DNA of 64,000 bases from CAVPDE01 sp963707125 (GTDB lineage Bacteria > Desulfobacterota > DSM-4660 > Desulfatiglandales > HGW-15), in NCBI GenBank assembly GCA_963707125.1, contig CAVPOU010000020.1:248001-312000 (forward strand), given 5' to 3'. Within the stretch, counting starts at the first letter, position 1. The number at the start of each line of letters is the position of its first letter. The notes beneath the pieces are model-generated. The model was not told the origin of the DNA and searched no databases. It saw only the letters and a program-made list of their open reading frames with translations. The position numbers and the translations under genes are program-made. Positions 1-7,897 of this stretch are shown here, in pieces.

Positions 1-153
1 AGCGTTCAACCGAGTTTAGAAGTGAAGAAGAGCGATAACCCTGACGACAGGGAGGTGTTCCTCCGTTGCAGGACCGGTGATGATCGAGTCAACAACGAGA
101 GAGCAATTCGCCTATCCACTTGCCAGGTGAATGAAGAATGTGTTAGCAATTGA
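1..153 (+). CDS. 3' end of an unidentified gene, cut by window edge
   Basis: One frame is open from the first base to a TGA at 151-153, giving 50 residues of mostly polar sequence (RCRTGDDRVNNERAI in the middle). Such composition could be the C-terminal part of a real protein. The segment faintly recalls the CRS-x-x-R-x-x-K-E-R-A-I stretch of IS1634-type transposases, but the match is too weak for a call. No ribosome binding site or start is visible. It may equally be a chance open frame. Bases 154-218, up to the next gene, hold nothing I recognise. Confidence 0.25.
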   Translation, partial: SVQPSLEVKKSDNPDDREVFLRCRTGDDRVNNERAIRLSTCQVNEECVSN

Positions 154-218
154 TGACTAATCAAGCCCACCTTGAACGCAAAAGGGGATAGGGTGGCTGA
201 GGATCAGTTTCGTTTGTA

Positions 219-489
219 TTACGTTCTCCGAATGCGGATCTTGACCAGATTCTCCCGGTCCGGACACTCAAGAACCATCTCGTCTGCACTTCCCCATGGA
301 TAGGCCCCGCCGAACTGCATGACATTCAGGCTGGGAAAGATATCGTGATAAAAGAAGCCGCAGAGCCCACCCGTGTCCCAGCAGCTCAGGGACAGGGTAT
401 CGCCCGCCTTGTGACCTGCGCCGCAGTGGACCTTTAACGGACACGATTTGAGCCGACAGAGGTTTGATCCCTTCAGGGTTGACTGCCAT
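219..489 (-). pseudogene. TIGR04076-family small protein, one frameshift
   Basis: An ATG at 489-487 follows AAGGAG at a good distance and opens MAVNPEGIKPLSAQIVSVKG. The reading then moves into a second frame that carries the family hallmarks: CGAGHKAGD, CWDTGGLCGFFYHD, FGGAYPWGS and a tail CPDRENLVKIRIRRT before TAA at 221-219. Removing one C from the CC at 428-429 joins both parts into an 89-residue protein, the usual family length. No other lesion is seen. TIGR04076 proteins are small, cysteine-containing and of unknown function. The gene stands alone and faces away from the acyl-CoA dehydrogenase. Either the gene is newly broken or the extra C is a sequence error. Confidence 0.7.
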
Positions 490-606
490 GGTTGTTCTCC
501 TTTCTAAGCAGAATTCCAATCTCGATCACTGATCGGAAAATACAAGAAGGAAAGTAAAAGAAAAGACCCTTTCTGTAAATTAAAAAACGCCGTCTTGCAG
601 GAGGCC

Positions 607-653
607 GTCACTCCGGTGAACCCCGGACCCGATCCGGGGTTCGCCGGAATGAC
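607..653. repeat. Family A palindrome (GTCAcTCCGG ... CCGGaATGAC)
   Basis: The element starts GTCACTCCGGTGAA and ends TTCGCCGGAATGAC, with a GGACCCGATCC centre, so nearly the whole 47 bases can fold into one hairpin. Related copies lie near 13060, 35401, 40085 and 40873. It is non-coding and resembles bacterial REP/MITE-like intergenic repeats. Confidence 0.8.
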
Positions 654-731
654 GGGAGAAGGGGGTTAAGGTTGGTTAGGTAATTCGGTTTGATCTCAGC
701 ATATTTTTCCTTTATGATACATTTTCATTTT

Positions 732-893
732 TCTCTGCGTGCACGGCGCTCTCTGCGGTAAGATGTTTCACCGCGAAGTACGCAAAGGTCGCGGAGAGAG
801 TGAAGTAGATTAAGAAACATGCAAGGAATGGTTTTGAGAGATTTTACACTGAAGAGTGATCTCTGCGTTCACTGCGTTCTCTGCGGTGAAGGA
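732..893. repeat. Family B repeat (CTCTGCG...CTGCGGTAA / CACCGCGAAG...CGCGGAGAG)
   Basis: Two opposed arms are seen: CTCTGCGTGCACGGCGCTCT with CTGCGGTA at 735-762, and CACCGCGAAG with CGCAAAGGTCGCGGAGAG at 769-801. A further half copy lies at 861-893. Longer copies occur at 37374 and 38251. The last half copy runs into the open frame of the next gene and would add a false N-terminus. Confidence 0.75.
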
Positions 894-915
894 TAGGGGC
901 TGTGTCTACAGAAGC

Positions 916-2058
916 ATGACTCCTGAACTTAGCATGAAATACGCTGTGATCCGGCGAACCGTTCGCAAGTTCGCAGAGGAAAAACTTGTCCCTGCGGCCG
1001 CGGAGATGGACGAGAAAGCCGAGTTCCCTGTTCGACTCGCAGAAGAGATGGCGGCCCTTCAGTACTTCGGACTCGAAATCCCCGCTGCGTATGCCGGGGC
1101 TGGTCTTGACAGCGTGAGCTATGCCATTGTGATCGAGGAAATATCCAAGGCTTCAGGAGCCATGGGCCTGTGTATCTCCGTACACAACAGTGTTTCTGCT
1201 TTCCCTGTGTACGAGTTCGGGATTGAATCTCAGAGGCAGGCGTTCCTGATCCCCATGGCCAAAGGGGAAAAAATCGGAACCTTCTGTCTCACGGAACCCA
1301 ATGCCGGGTCAGATGCTTCTTCCATCGAGACCACCGCGGTCAGGGATGGCGATGGATACATCCTGAACGGGAGCAAGATTTTTGTGACCAACGGAGGGGT
1401 GTCGGGCGTGAACTTGATCTTTGCCATTACGAACCCTTCTGAAAAAGGGCGGGAATATTCCGTATTTATTATCGAGTCAGAAAGAGAGGGCCTGGAAAAG
1501 GGAGCCCAGGAAGATCTCATGGGCATGCGCGGCAATCCTGTGTGCCCGATTGTTCTGAATGATTGCAGAGTCCCCAGGGAAAATCTCCTGGGTGAAGAGG
1601 GGCAGGGCATGAGGATCGCTCTCTCCACGTTGGATGGAGGCCGTATCGGCATCGGCTCGCAGGCTCTGGGCATCGCGCAGGCTTGTCTCGAGGCCTCCAT
1701 CAAATATGCCCAAGAGCGTTATCAGTTCGGCAAGCGCATCGCTGATTTCGGCGCGATCCAGGGTTTTCTGGCGGACATGGCCACCCGGGTTGAGGCCTCC
1801 CGCCTGTTGATCCTTCGCGCCTCTTCTCTGAGAGACCGGAAGATGCCTCATTCCAGGGAATCCGCCATGGCTAAGCTTTTTGCAAGTGAAACCGCGGTGG
1901 ATGCCGCACGGATCGGATTGCAGATCCATGGAGGGTACGGCTACTCAAAAGCCTATCCCATCGAACGTTATTATCGGGACGCCAAGGTCTGTGAGATTTA
2001 CGAGGGGACTTCGGAGGTGCAGCGCATCGTTATCGCGCGAAGCATCATCAAAAAATAA
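916..2058 (+). CDS. Acyl-CoA dehydrogenase
   Basis: A 380-residue FAD flavoprotein that oxidises an acyl-CoA at C2-C3 and passes electrons to the electron-transfer flavoprotein encoded directly downstream. Family marks are TEPNAGSD near residue 126, the GGYGYSK segment, and Y-EGTSEVQR near residue 362, where the Glu is in the catalytic-base position of short-chain and glutaryl-type enzymes. The frame is open further upstream to 856, but those residues (MISAFTAFSAV) are translated family B repeat, so I start at ATG 916; an ATG at 934 is also possible. The length fits the family. The substrate cannot be read from sequence. It likely forms a unit with etfB-etfA, from which it is separated only by a family C repeat. 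Confidence 0.92.
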   Translation: MTPELSMKYAVIRRTVRKFAEEKLVPAAAEMDEKAEFPVRLAEEMAALQYFGLEIPAAYAGAGLDSVSYAIVIEEISKASGAMGLCISVHNSVSAFPVYEFGIESQRQAFLIPMAKGEKIGTFCLTEPNAGSDASSIETTAVRDGDGYILNGSKIFVTNGGVSGVNLIFAITNPSEKGREYSVFIIESEREGLEKGAQEDLMGMRGNPVCPIVLNDCRVPRENLLGEEGQGMRIALSTLDGGRIGIGSQALGIAQACLEASIKYAQERYQFGKRIADFGAIQGFLADMATRVEASRLLILRASSLRDRKMPHSRESAMAKLFASETAVDAARIGLQIHGGYGYSKAYPIERYYRDAKVCEIYEGTSEVQRIVIARSIIKK

Positions 2059-2157
2059 GGACAAAGGTTAAAGGAGAAAGGATAAAGGTTAAAGGCAATA
2101 AATAAGGTTTGGCTGGGGTTTTAACCTTTGTCCTTTGACCTTTATCCTTTAACCTAT
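2059..2157. repeat. Family C repeat (GGATAAAGGTTAAAGG / CCTTTATCCTTTAACC)
   Basis: A left arm of A/G-rich units (ACAAAGGTTAAAGG, GATAAAGGTTAAAGG) faces a right arm of complementary units (CCTTTGTCCTTTGACC, TTTATCCTTTAACC). They are separated by about 25 bases and could fold into a long hairpin between the dehydrogenase and etfB. Related elements lie at 50950, and with a CACAAAGG unit at 23768 and 34196. Confidence 0.75.
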
Positions 2158-2162
2158 CTTTT

Positions 2163-2969
2163 ATGCGGATCGTCGTGTGCATAAAACAAGTTCCTGATAC
2201 CCCCTTCATCCGCATCGACCGGATTCGGATGACCATTATCAGGGACGGTGTGGAGAGCATCATCAATCCTCTGGACCGCATTGCTCTTGAGGCAGCTCTG
2301 GATCTAAAGCAGAAAGAGGGAGGGAAGGTTTCTGTTCTGACCATGGGGCCTTCACAGAGCGAAGAAGCCCTGAGGGAAGCCATGGCCGCAGGCGCCGACC
2401 AAGCCATCCTGCTTTCGGACCCCGGCTTTGCCGGAGCAGATACACTGGTGACTTCCCGTGTACTTGCTAAAGCGATTTCTAAGATGGATCCTTTCCCGGA
2501 CCTGATCCTCTGCGGAAAACAGACCATTGACAGCGATACCGGACACGTGGGCCCTCAGCTTGCTGAGGAGCTCAATTGGCCGCAGGTTTGCGGAGTCACG
2601 GAAATTCATGTGGAAATGAACGCTCTCGTGGTCAAGCAGTTGAGTGACGGATTCCAGAACACTTACAGAGTGAGCTTTCCCGCCCTCCTGACGGTTTCGC
2701 AGGGACTCAATGTTCCCCGTCACATCCCCCTGGGAGATCTGGAGCAGGCCTTTTCAAACGGCCGTGTGATTCGATGGGGACTGAAGGACCTTAACCTCCA
2801 GCCTGAGGAGGTGGGATTCAGCGGATCTGCGACAACTGTTCTAAGGCTTTACAGGCCGCCTCAGAAGAGAAAAGGGGAAGTCGTGACCGGCTCTTCGCAA
2901 ACGCTGGCAGAATATCTGATCGGCAAACTGGTGTCTTTGAGCATTCTTGATGAAGACGAATCAGAATAG
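2163..2969 (+). CDS. etfB: Electron transfer flavoprotein, beta subunit
   Basis: A 268-residue EtfB/FixA family protein. It starts MRIVVCIKQVPDT, the standard N-terminus, and contains NPLDRIALEAAL, the PSQSEEALREAMAAGADQAI segment and the CGKQTIDSDTGHVGPQLAE segment that binds AMP or FAD. EtfAB is a soluble heterodimer carrying electrons from acyl-CoA dehydrogenases to the membrane or to ferredoxin/NAD enzymes. The start codon lies just after the family C repeat and no strong ribosome binding site is visible. The 3' end overlaps etfA by 20 bases, which suggests translational coupling. Whether this pair is bifurcating cannot be told by eye. Confidence 0.95.
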   Translation: MRIVVCIKQVPDTPFIRIDRIRMTIIRDGVESIINPLDRIALEAALDLKQKEGGKVSVLTMGPSQSEEALREAMAAGADQAILLSDPGFAGADTLVTSRVLAKAISKMDPFPDLILCGKQTIDSDTGHVGPQLAEELNWPQVCGVTEIHVEMNALVVKQLSDGFQNTYRVSFPALLTVSQGLNVPRHIPLGDLEQAFSNGRVIRWGLKDLNLQPEEVGFSGSATTVLRLYRPPQKRKGEVVTGSSQTLAEYLIGKLVSLSILDEDESE

Positions 2970-3957
2970 AGACTGGGAAGGGGTCTGGGTCTTTGGCGAT
3001 TACCGGAACTACTTTCAGAACCGGGTGACCCTCCAACTGATTGCCAAGGGGAACCAGTTGGCCAGGAAACTCGGTACCGAGCTGACCGTGCTGGTGCTGG
3101 GGTCGCAGATCCACCAGTATGCCATGGAATACACGGCTCATGGTGCTGATGTGGTCATGGTGGTAGATCACCCGAGCCTCAAGAACTATCAGGTGGAAAC
3201 CTATGTGGGGGTTGTCTCACAGCTGGTACAGAGCTTCAAACCCGAGATCTTCCTTGCTGGGGCAACGGCTTTCGGCAGGGAGTTCTTTCCCCGCCTGGCA
3301 AAACGCTTGAACACGGGGTTGAGCGCCGATTGTGTCGCTCTTGAAATCGACACGGAAAAGCGTCTTCTGATCCAGACCACTCCGGCCTTCGGCGGCGAAC
3401 TGCTTGCCGACATTATCACGCCTGAACACCGGCCCCAGATGGCCACGGTTCACCCGGGCGTCTTCGAGGAGAGAACCCACGACAGGGAGGCGACGGCCCG
3501 CATTATCTATCCCGAGGTTGACATAGAGGCGGAAGAAAGAGTGCAACTGATACGCTCCAGGCCCGAGCAGAGCCACAAGGGAAACCTCGAAGAGGCAGAC
3601 ATCGTGATTGTGGGGGGGAGGGGGCTGGGATCAAAGGAGAATTTCCAGATGCTCTTTGAACTGGCACGTCTGCTAGGTGGCGAGGTGGGAGCGACCCGTC
3701 CTGTGATCCTGTCCGGATGGACGGAAGAAAACAGGCTCCTGGGGCAGACCGGAAAAAGCGTTAAGCCGAAACTGCTCATCACCGCAGGAACATCCGGTGC
3801 GGTCCAGTACACGACCGGGATCCAGGGAGCGGAGACGATCATTGCCATCAACCGTGACCCTCACGCGCCCATCTTCAAAATGGCGGATCTGGGGCTTGTG
3901 GGGGATGCAAGAACAGTGCTCTCGCTGGTGTTGGAGAAATTGCGAAAACGGCTTTGA
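2950..3957 (+). CDS. etfA: Electron transfer flavoprotein, alpha subunit
   Basis: A 335-residue EtfA/FixB family protein. The C-terminal FAD-binding domain (about residues 210-335) is clear: GGRGLGSKENF, an LLGQTGK...P segment, AGTSGAVQY, IIAINRDPHAPIF and ADLGLVGDA. The N-terminal half is the usual Rossmann-like domain (VWVFGDYRN; GATAFGREFFPRLA). ATG 2950 lies inside the end of etfB; a TTG three bases upstream is less likely. With the upstream dehydrogenase it makes a complete dehydrogenase-ETF unit, but no membrane ETF:quinone oxidoreductase lies in the window. Confidence 0.95.
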   Translation: MKTNQNRDWEGVWVFGDYRNYFQNRVTLQLIAKGNQLARKLGTELTVLVLGSQIHQYAMEYTAHGADVVMVVDHPSLKNYQVETYVGVVSQLVQSFKPEIFLAGATAFGREFFPRLAKRLNTGLSADCVALEIDTEKRLLIQTTPAFGGELLADIITPEHRPQMATVHPGVFEERTHDREATARIIYPEVDIEAEERVQLIRSRPEQSHKGNLEEADIVIVGGRGLGSKENFQMLFELARLLGGEVGATRPVILSGWTEENRLLGQTGKSVKPKLLITAGTSGAVQYTTGIQGAETIIAINRDPHAPIFKMADLGLVGDARTVLSLVLEKLRKRL

Positions 3958-4043
3958 AAGACACGGACGATTGGAACGTTGGAATGATGGCATGATGGAA
4001 ACTCAAAGGTCAAGGGCGCACATAAAAGTCCTTGAGCCCCGTG

Positions 4044-4135
4044 CCGTTCGTGGTTCGATACCTCACCACGAACGGGAAATCATTTACCTAAAAGCGATCT
4101 CCTCCGTTCGCCCTGAGGTATCGAAGGGTGAACGA
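4044..4135. repeat. Family D inverted repeats (CCGTTCG...CGAACGG)
   Basis: Two short palindromes lie 28 bases apart: CCGTTCGTGGTTCGATACC running to GAACGG (4044-4075), and CCGTTCGCCCTGAGGTATCG running to GTGAACGAG (4104-4135). Both are the widespread intergenic CGTTCG..GGTATCGA..GAACG type. The second runs into the open frame of the next gene. Confidence 0.7.
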
Positions 4136-4148
4136 GAGTACAGTCCTT

Positions 4149-4604
4149 ATGTTAAAAACCCGCGAAAGTCTGGTCAGCGCCCATCACAACTATCTCGTGA
4201 ATCAGATGCTCTCTCCTGGTTTCTCACTCGGGGATCCTGATTCAAAGGATGACTTTTATTTTCTGGCTGATGTGGTGCGGCCCGGGGAAAGTGAGCCGAG
4301 GATTTATTCTCGGCTTTATGACGCTCAGGGCGCCCTGGTGCTGGAAATGGAACCGAAGAGGATGTTGGAAAATCCCCTCCGATGTCTCCGCCAGCCTTTT
4401 CCCGGCGGATATCGAATTGTTCTGCCTTCAGGTGAGTTCCTTCTCAATGTTCAAACCGAGAGCTTTGCCAATGGGTATCTCACACGCATCCAGGGGAAGT
4501 TGTACGATCGGGAAGGGAAGCTCCGAATGGAGCCTTACTACGATGCGATCCAAGTCCATGGCGAGATTGGGCTTTGGTTGAAAGAACCATTCTGGAAGAG
4601 GTGA
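4149..4604 (+). CDS. Conserved-looking hypothetical protein
   Basis: A 151-residue soluble protein I do not recognise. It has no signal peptide, membrane segment or cysteine-rich motif. The middle is rich in beta-type segments (RIYSRLYDAQGALVLEME; GEFLLNVQTESF; RIQGKLYDREGKLRMEP), with two similar LYD-x-x-G units that may be an internal repeat. The frame is open to 4128, but MNESTV there derives from the family D repeat, so ATG 4149 is taken; no strong ribosome binding site is seen. It lies between etfA and the V-ATPase operon, in the same direction. Confidence 0.6.
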   Translation: MLKTRESLVSAHHNYLVNQMLSPGFSLGDPDSKDDFYFLADVVRPGESEPRIYSRLYDAQGALVLEMEPKRMLENPLRCLRQPFPGGYRIVLPSGEFLLNVQTESFANGYLTRIQGKLYDREGKLRMEPYYDAIQVHGEIGLWLKEPFWKR

Positions 4605-4618
4605 TTCCGTTTTTTCAC

Positions 4619-4648
4619 TTGACAGAAAAGAAGCCCTTGAACTATAGC
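4619..4648 (+). promoter_or_regulatory. Candidate sigma70 promoter of the V-ATPase operon
   Basis: TTGACA at 4619-4624 and TATAGC at 4643-4648 are separated by 18 bases. Transcription would start about 80 bases before the first ATPase gene. A perfect -35 box at this place in a gap with no repeat makes it believable, though the -10 box is imperfect. Confidence 0.5.
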
Positions 4649-4732
4649 AACGAGGTCTAATTAATGATTTGTTTTTGCTGGAAAATAGCGACACCGTTGC
4701 GACGCCGTGAAAGCTGAAAAGGAGTCTTGAAC

Positions 4733-5389
4733 ATGGCAAATGATAAACTGCAAGACTTGATTGAAACTCTGAAAAAACAGGGAGTGGAGACCGGAGAGAA
4801 AGCCGGCAAGGAGATTGTCGGATCTGCTCGCAAACAGGCGGAGGATGTTTTGGCAAGGGCTAAGGCTGAAGCAGCCTCTATTGTCGGCCAGGCCAAGGAG
4901 GAAAGCGAAAAGCAGATGAAACGGCTTCAGTCGTCCATGGAGATCGCTGCCTCCCAGTTCGTGAACAGCCTCAAAGGCGTCATAGAGGAAAATCTCCTGA
5001 CCCTTCCTCTCCAGAGAGAACTTGCCGGAGCGCTGGGGGATCCTGGTTTTCTTAAAGCTCTTATTACGCGTTTCGTGGAGACGTACGCCGGAAGCGGCCA
5101 GGCCGAGGATATTCAGCTTCTCTTGCCCAAAGGCGCGCAGGATGAATTGAAGGATTTTGCGATGGAGTTGATGACACGTCACTATGGCCATGCAAAAGGG
5201 GGTGATCAACTTGTTCTGGAACTCGAAGCTCAGGATGTCAAGTTTGGTTTCCAGGTCAACAAGAAACAGGGGAATGTGCGGTTGGATTTCAGCGATGAGG
5301 CGTTTCTCTCCCTTTTCCTTGGTTTTTTGACTCCCAAGTTCAGAGATCTTTTCAAGAGCATTAAGATTGGGGACCTGTCCAAGAAATGA
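4733..5389 (+). CDS. ntpE: V-type ATP synthase subunit E (peripheral stalk)
   Basis: A 218-residue protein with a long charged, alanine-rich helix over residues 1-75 (SARKQAEDVLARAKAEAAS) and a compact C-terminal domain, the layout of the V/A-ATPase E subunit that forms the peripheral stalk. ATG 4733 follows AAGGAG at a good distance; a TTG six bases upstream is rejected. It opens the operon, the usual place for E in the seven-gene DUF2764-type cluster. Its stop overlaps the next start (ATGA). The fold and position support the call more than direct similarity, since E subunits diverge widely. Confidence 0.82.
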   Translation: MANDKLQDLIETLKKQGVETGEKAGKEIVGSARKQAEDVLARAKAEAASIVGQAKEESEKQMKRLQSSMEIAASQFVNSLKGVIEENLLTLPLQRELAGALGDPGFLKALITRFVETYAGSGQAEDIQLLLPKGAQDELKDFAMELMTRHYGHAKGGDQLVLELEAQDVKFGFQVNKKQGNVRLDFSDEAFLSLFLGFLTPKFRDLFKSIKIGDLSKK

Positions 5390-6144
5390 AATACTACTTC
5401 CTCGCCTCGCACCTGCCCGAAATACTCAGGGACGACATCAAGATAAGGGTCTCCCTGGGCGATCTCTTGGAAGAGAGATTCCACATCCCTGAGCCGGACT
5501 GGAAAGAGATCGAACTCGTGCTTTTGGGCAGGGACGTTCTCGTTCTTGAAAAGCTCCTCTCAGGGAAAACCGTGTCCATCAGCCACAGTCTTTTCAGCGT
5601 GGAATTCTGGCAAGATCAGATCAAGTCACCCAAAGAGGGGCCGGAGTTTGTGCTGGATTTCCTGAGAAGTACCGACCTCCGGAGTGTTGGATTCAAGGAG
5701 ATCGACAGACTTTATGCCGGCTATTTTTTGCATGCGCTTGGGACGACGGCCAATGAGTTTGTACGGGATTACTTCATCTTCCAGCAGAATCTTCGAAATG
5801 TGGTGGCGGCGTTGAGGGCTCGTCAAAAAGGGCTCGACCCTTCGGAGTATCTCATCGGCGAAGGAGAGGTTGTCAATATCCTGAGTTCGTCAACGGCTGA
5901 GGATTTCGGCCTCTCCCTTGAATTCCCGTGGATCGAGAGCCTGATCAAAGCGGAAACACCCCATGAACGGCAGGCCATGGTGGAACAAATTCAGTGGGAT
6001 TATCTTGATGAACATGCGGGACCCGACCCTTTTGACTTTCGCGTGATTTTGGCCTACCTGCTGAAACTGGAGATTTTGGAAAGGCAACTGGCCTTGAGCG
6101 AAGACAAGGGGATGGAAATAGTCCGACGGTTAGGGGGATTGTGA
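5386..6144 (+). CDS. DUF2764 family protein of V-ATPase operons
   Basis: A 252-residue soluble protein starting MKYYFLASHLPEI, typical of DUF2764 (Pfam PF10962), with a later LLGRDVLVLEKLL segment. DUF2764 genes lie between subunits E and A in the V-ATPase clusters of Bacteroidetes and spirochaetes, as here. The position and the lack of a recognisable subunit C suggest, by inference only, that it replaces subunit C as the link between the central stalk and the membrane rotor. It overlaps subunit E by four bases and is followed one base later by subunit A, so all three should be translated together. Confidence 0.8.
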   Translation: MKYYFLASHLPEILRDDIKIRVSLGDLLEERFHIPEPDWKEIELVLLGRDVLVLEKLLSGKTVSISHSLFSVEFWQDQIKSPKEGPEFVLDFLRSTDLRSVGFKEIDRLYAGYFLHALGTTANEFVRDYFIFQQNLRNVVAALRARQKGLDPSEYLIGEGEVVNILSSSTAEDFGLSLEFPWIESLIKAETPHERQAMVEQIQWDYLDEHAGPDPFDFRVILAYLLKLEILERQLALSEDKGMEIVRRLGGL

Positions 6145-6145
6145 T

Positions 6146-7894
6146 ATGTCCTTTATGGGTAAAGTGGTGGCGGCGTATGGAAACATGTTGACCGCTTCTT
6201 TTAAAGGGAGCGTCCGCCAGAACGAGCTGGCGTACATCCACACGGCGGATGGCGGGAAACTCAAGAGCGAGGTGATTCGAATCCGAGGAGACCAGTGCTT
6301 TGTTCAGGTCTTCGAACTTACCCAGGGCATCAAGGTCGGAGACCCTGTGGAGTTCACGGGCGATCTGCTGGTCGTGGAGCTTGGGCCGGGGTTGCTCCAG
6401 CAAATCTATGACGGCTTACAGAACCCTCTGCCGAAACTGGCCCAGACCGCCGGCCTCTTTTTGAAAAGGGGCATATACATCGAGCCTCTGGATCGCTCGA
6501 CCCGGTGGGATTTTACCCCTGTTGCAAAGGCCGGAGACTGGGTTGTGGCAGGGGACATTCTCGGCTGGGTGCCGGAAGGAAAATTTGAACATCTCGTCTT
6601 TGTGCCCTTCAATTTCATCGGCAGGGCCAAGGTCACGAAAGTGGCGGCCAAAGGTTCTTACACCGTGGCCGATACCGTTGCCGAGGTGGAGGATGAGAGC
6701 GGAAAAGCTCACAAGCTAAACATGGTCCAGCAGTGGCCCATCAAGATTCCTCTGAAGAAGTACGAAGAAAGGCTCTTGCCTGTCGAACCCCTGGTCACGG
6801 GGTGTCGCATTATCGACTCTTTCTACCCTGTGGCAAGAGGCGGTACCGCCTGTATTCCCGGTCCCTTCGGATCAGGTAAGACAGTGCTCCAGCAGCTGAT
6901 TTCACGCTACGCCAATGCGGACATTATTATCATCGCGGCGTGCGGAGAACGAGCGGGAGAGGTGGTGGAGACCCTGCGTGAGTTCCCCTATCTCGAGGAT
7001 CCCTATACGGGGAAAACACTGATCGAGAGAACCGTCATCATCTGTAACACCTCCTCCATGCCTGTCGCCGCTCGTGAAGCCTCGATCTACACGGCCATTA
7101 CGATCGGGGAGTACTACCGCCAGATGGGTCTGGACGTGCTTCTGCTTGCTGATTCCACCTCCCGCTGGGCCCAGGCTCTGAGAGAAATGAGCGGGCGGCT
7201 CGAGGAAATCCCCGGTGAAGAGGCCTTTCCCGCCTATCTCCAATCCCGAATCGCAGAGTTCTACGAGCGTGCTGGTTACGTCCGTCTGAAAAACGGGAAA
7301 ACAGGCGCCGTGACCGTCATCGGCACGGTTTCCCCTGCAGGCGGCAACTTCGAGGAACCCGTCACCCAAGGAACTCTCGCGGTGGTGGGTGCGTTCCTGG
7401 GTTTGACGTGGGCTAGGTCGAATGCCCGGCGTTTTCCGGCCATAGACCCGCTGATCTCCTGGTCAAAATATTTGGACCAGATGAAGGAGAAATTGGACGA
7501 GATCGACCCCGCGTGGGTAGACTTGATCAGACGGTCCCAGCAACTGGTCTTCAGCGGGGATGAGGTGAAGAAAAGAATGGACGTGGTCGGGGAAGAAGGG
7601 ACCTCCATCACGGACTTCATCACCTATTTGAAGGCGGAGTTCCTGGATGCCGTGTACCTGCAGCAGAACGCTTTTGACAAGGTGGATGCCTCCAACACCA
7701 TCGAGCGCCAGGTCTACACCTTCAAGAAAGTGGCCCAGATTCTGGACAAAGACATTGTGGCCAAGGACAAAGACGACGCGCGGAACATTTTCTTCCGCTT
7801 GTCTTCGCTGGTTAGGAACTGGAACTCCTCGGCTTGGCAGAGCGAGGAGTGGAAACGGTTTGAGTCACAAATCAATGATTTCGTAGGGTGTTGA
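6146..7894 (+). CDS. ntpA: V-type ATP synthase subunit A (catalytic)
   Basis: A 582-residue catalytic subunit. The P-loop GPFGSGKT lies near residue 239, followed by ACGERAGEVVE and the LADSTSRWAQALREMSGRLEEIPGEE region with the Walker B and arginine-rich segments. The N-terminal beta barrel (GKVVAAYGNML) and the roughly 90-residue non-homologous insert that marks A subunits against F1 beta (PEGKFEHLVFVPF) are present. Length is normal. It hydrolyses or makes ATP in the A3B3 head. It is followed three bases later by subunit B. Confidence 0.97.
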   Translation: MSFMGKVVAAYGNMLTASFKGSVRQNELAYIHTADGGKLKSEVIRIRGDQCFVQVFELTQGIKVGDPVEFTGDLLVVELGPGLLQQIYDGLQNPLPKLAQTAGLFLKRGIYIEPLDRSTRWDFTPVAKAGDWVVAGDILGWVPEGKFEHLVFVPFNFIGRAKVTKVAAKGSYTVADTVAEVEDESGKAHKLNMVQQWPIKIPLKKYEERLLPVEPLVTGCRIIDSFYPVARGGTACIPGPFGSGKTVLQQLISRYANADIIIIAACGERAGEVVETLREFPYLEDPYTGKTLIERTVIICNTSSMPVAAREASIYTAITIGEYYRQMGLDVLLLADSTSRWAQALREMSGRLEEIPGEEAFPAYLQSRIAEFYERAGYVRLKNGKTGAVTVIGTVSPAGGNFEEPVTQGTLAVVGAFLGLTWARSNARRFPAIDPLISWSKYLDQMKEKLDEIDPAWVDLIRRSQQLVFSGDEVKKRMDVVGEEGTSITDFITYLKAEFLDAVYLQQNAFDKVDASNTIERQVYTFKKVAQILDKDIVAKDKDDARNIFFRLSSLVRNWNSSAWQSEEWKRFESQINDFVGC

Positions 7895-7897
7895 TCC

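Larger units (their letters stand above)
490..915. other. Gene-free gap filled with palindromic repeats
   Basis: No credible gene is seen here. The gap holds an AT-richer upstream part (490-600), a family A palindrome (607-653) and two pieces of the family B repeat (732-893). A clear sigma70-type promoter for the acyl-CoA dehydrogenase was not found. Confidence 0.6.

Noticed and set aside
1..153. Transposase remnant at the window start
   Set aside because: The only hint is a weak CRx..R..ERAI likeness; no inverted repeats or second motif were seen, so it is listed only as an unidentified gene end.
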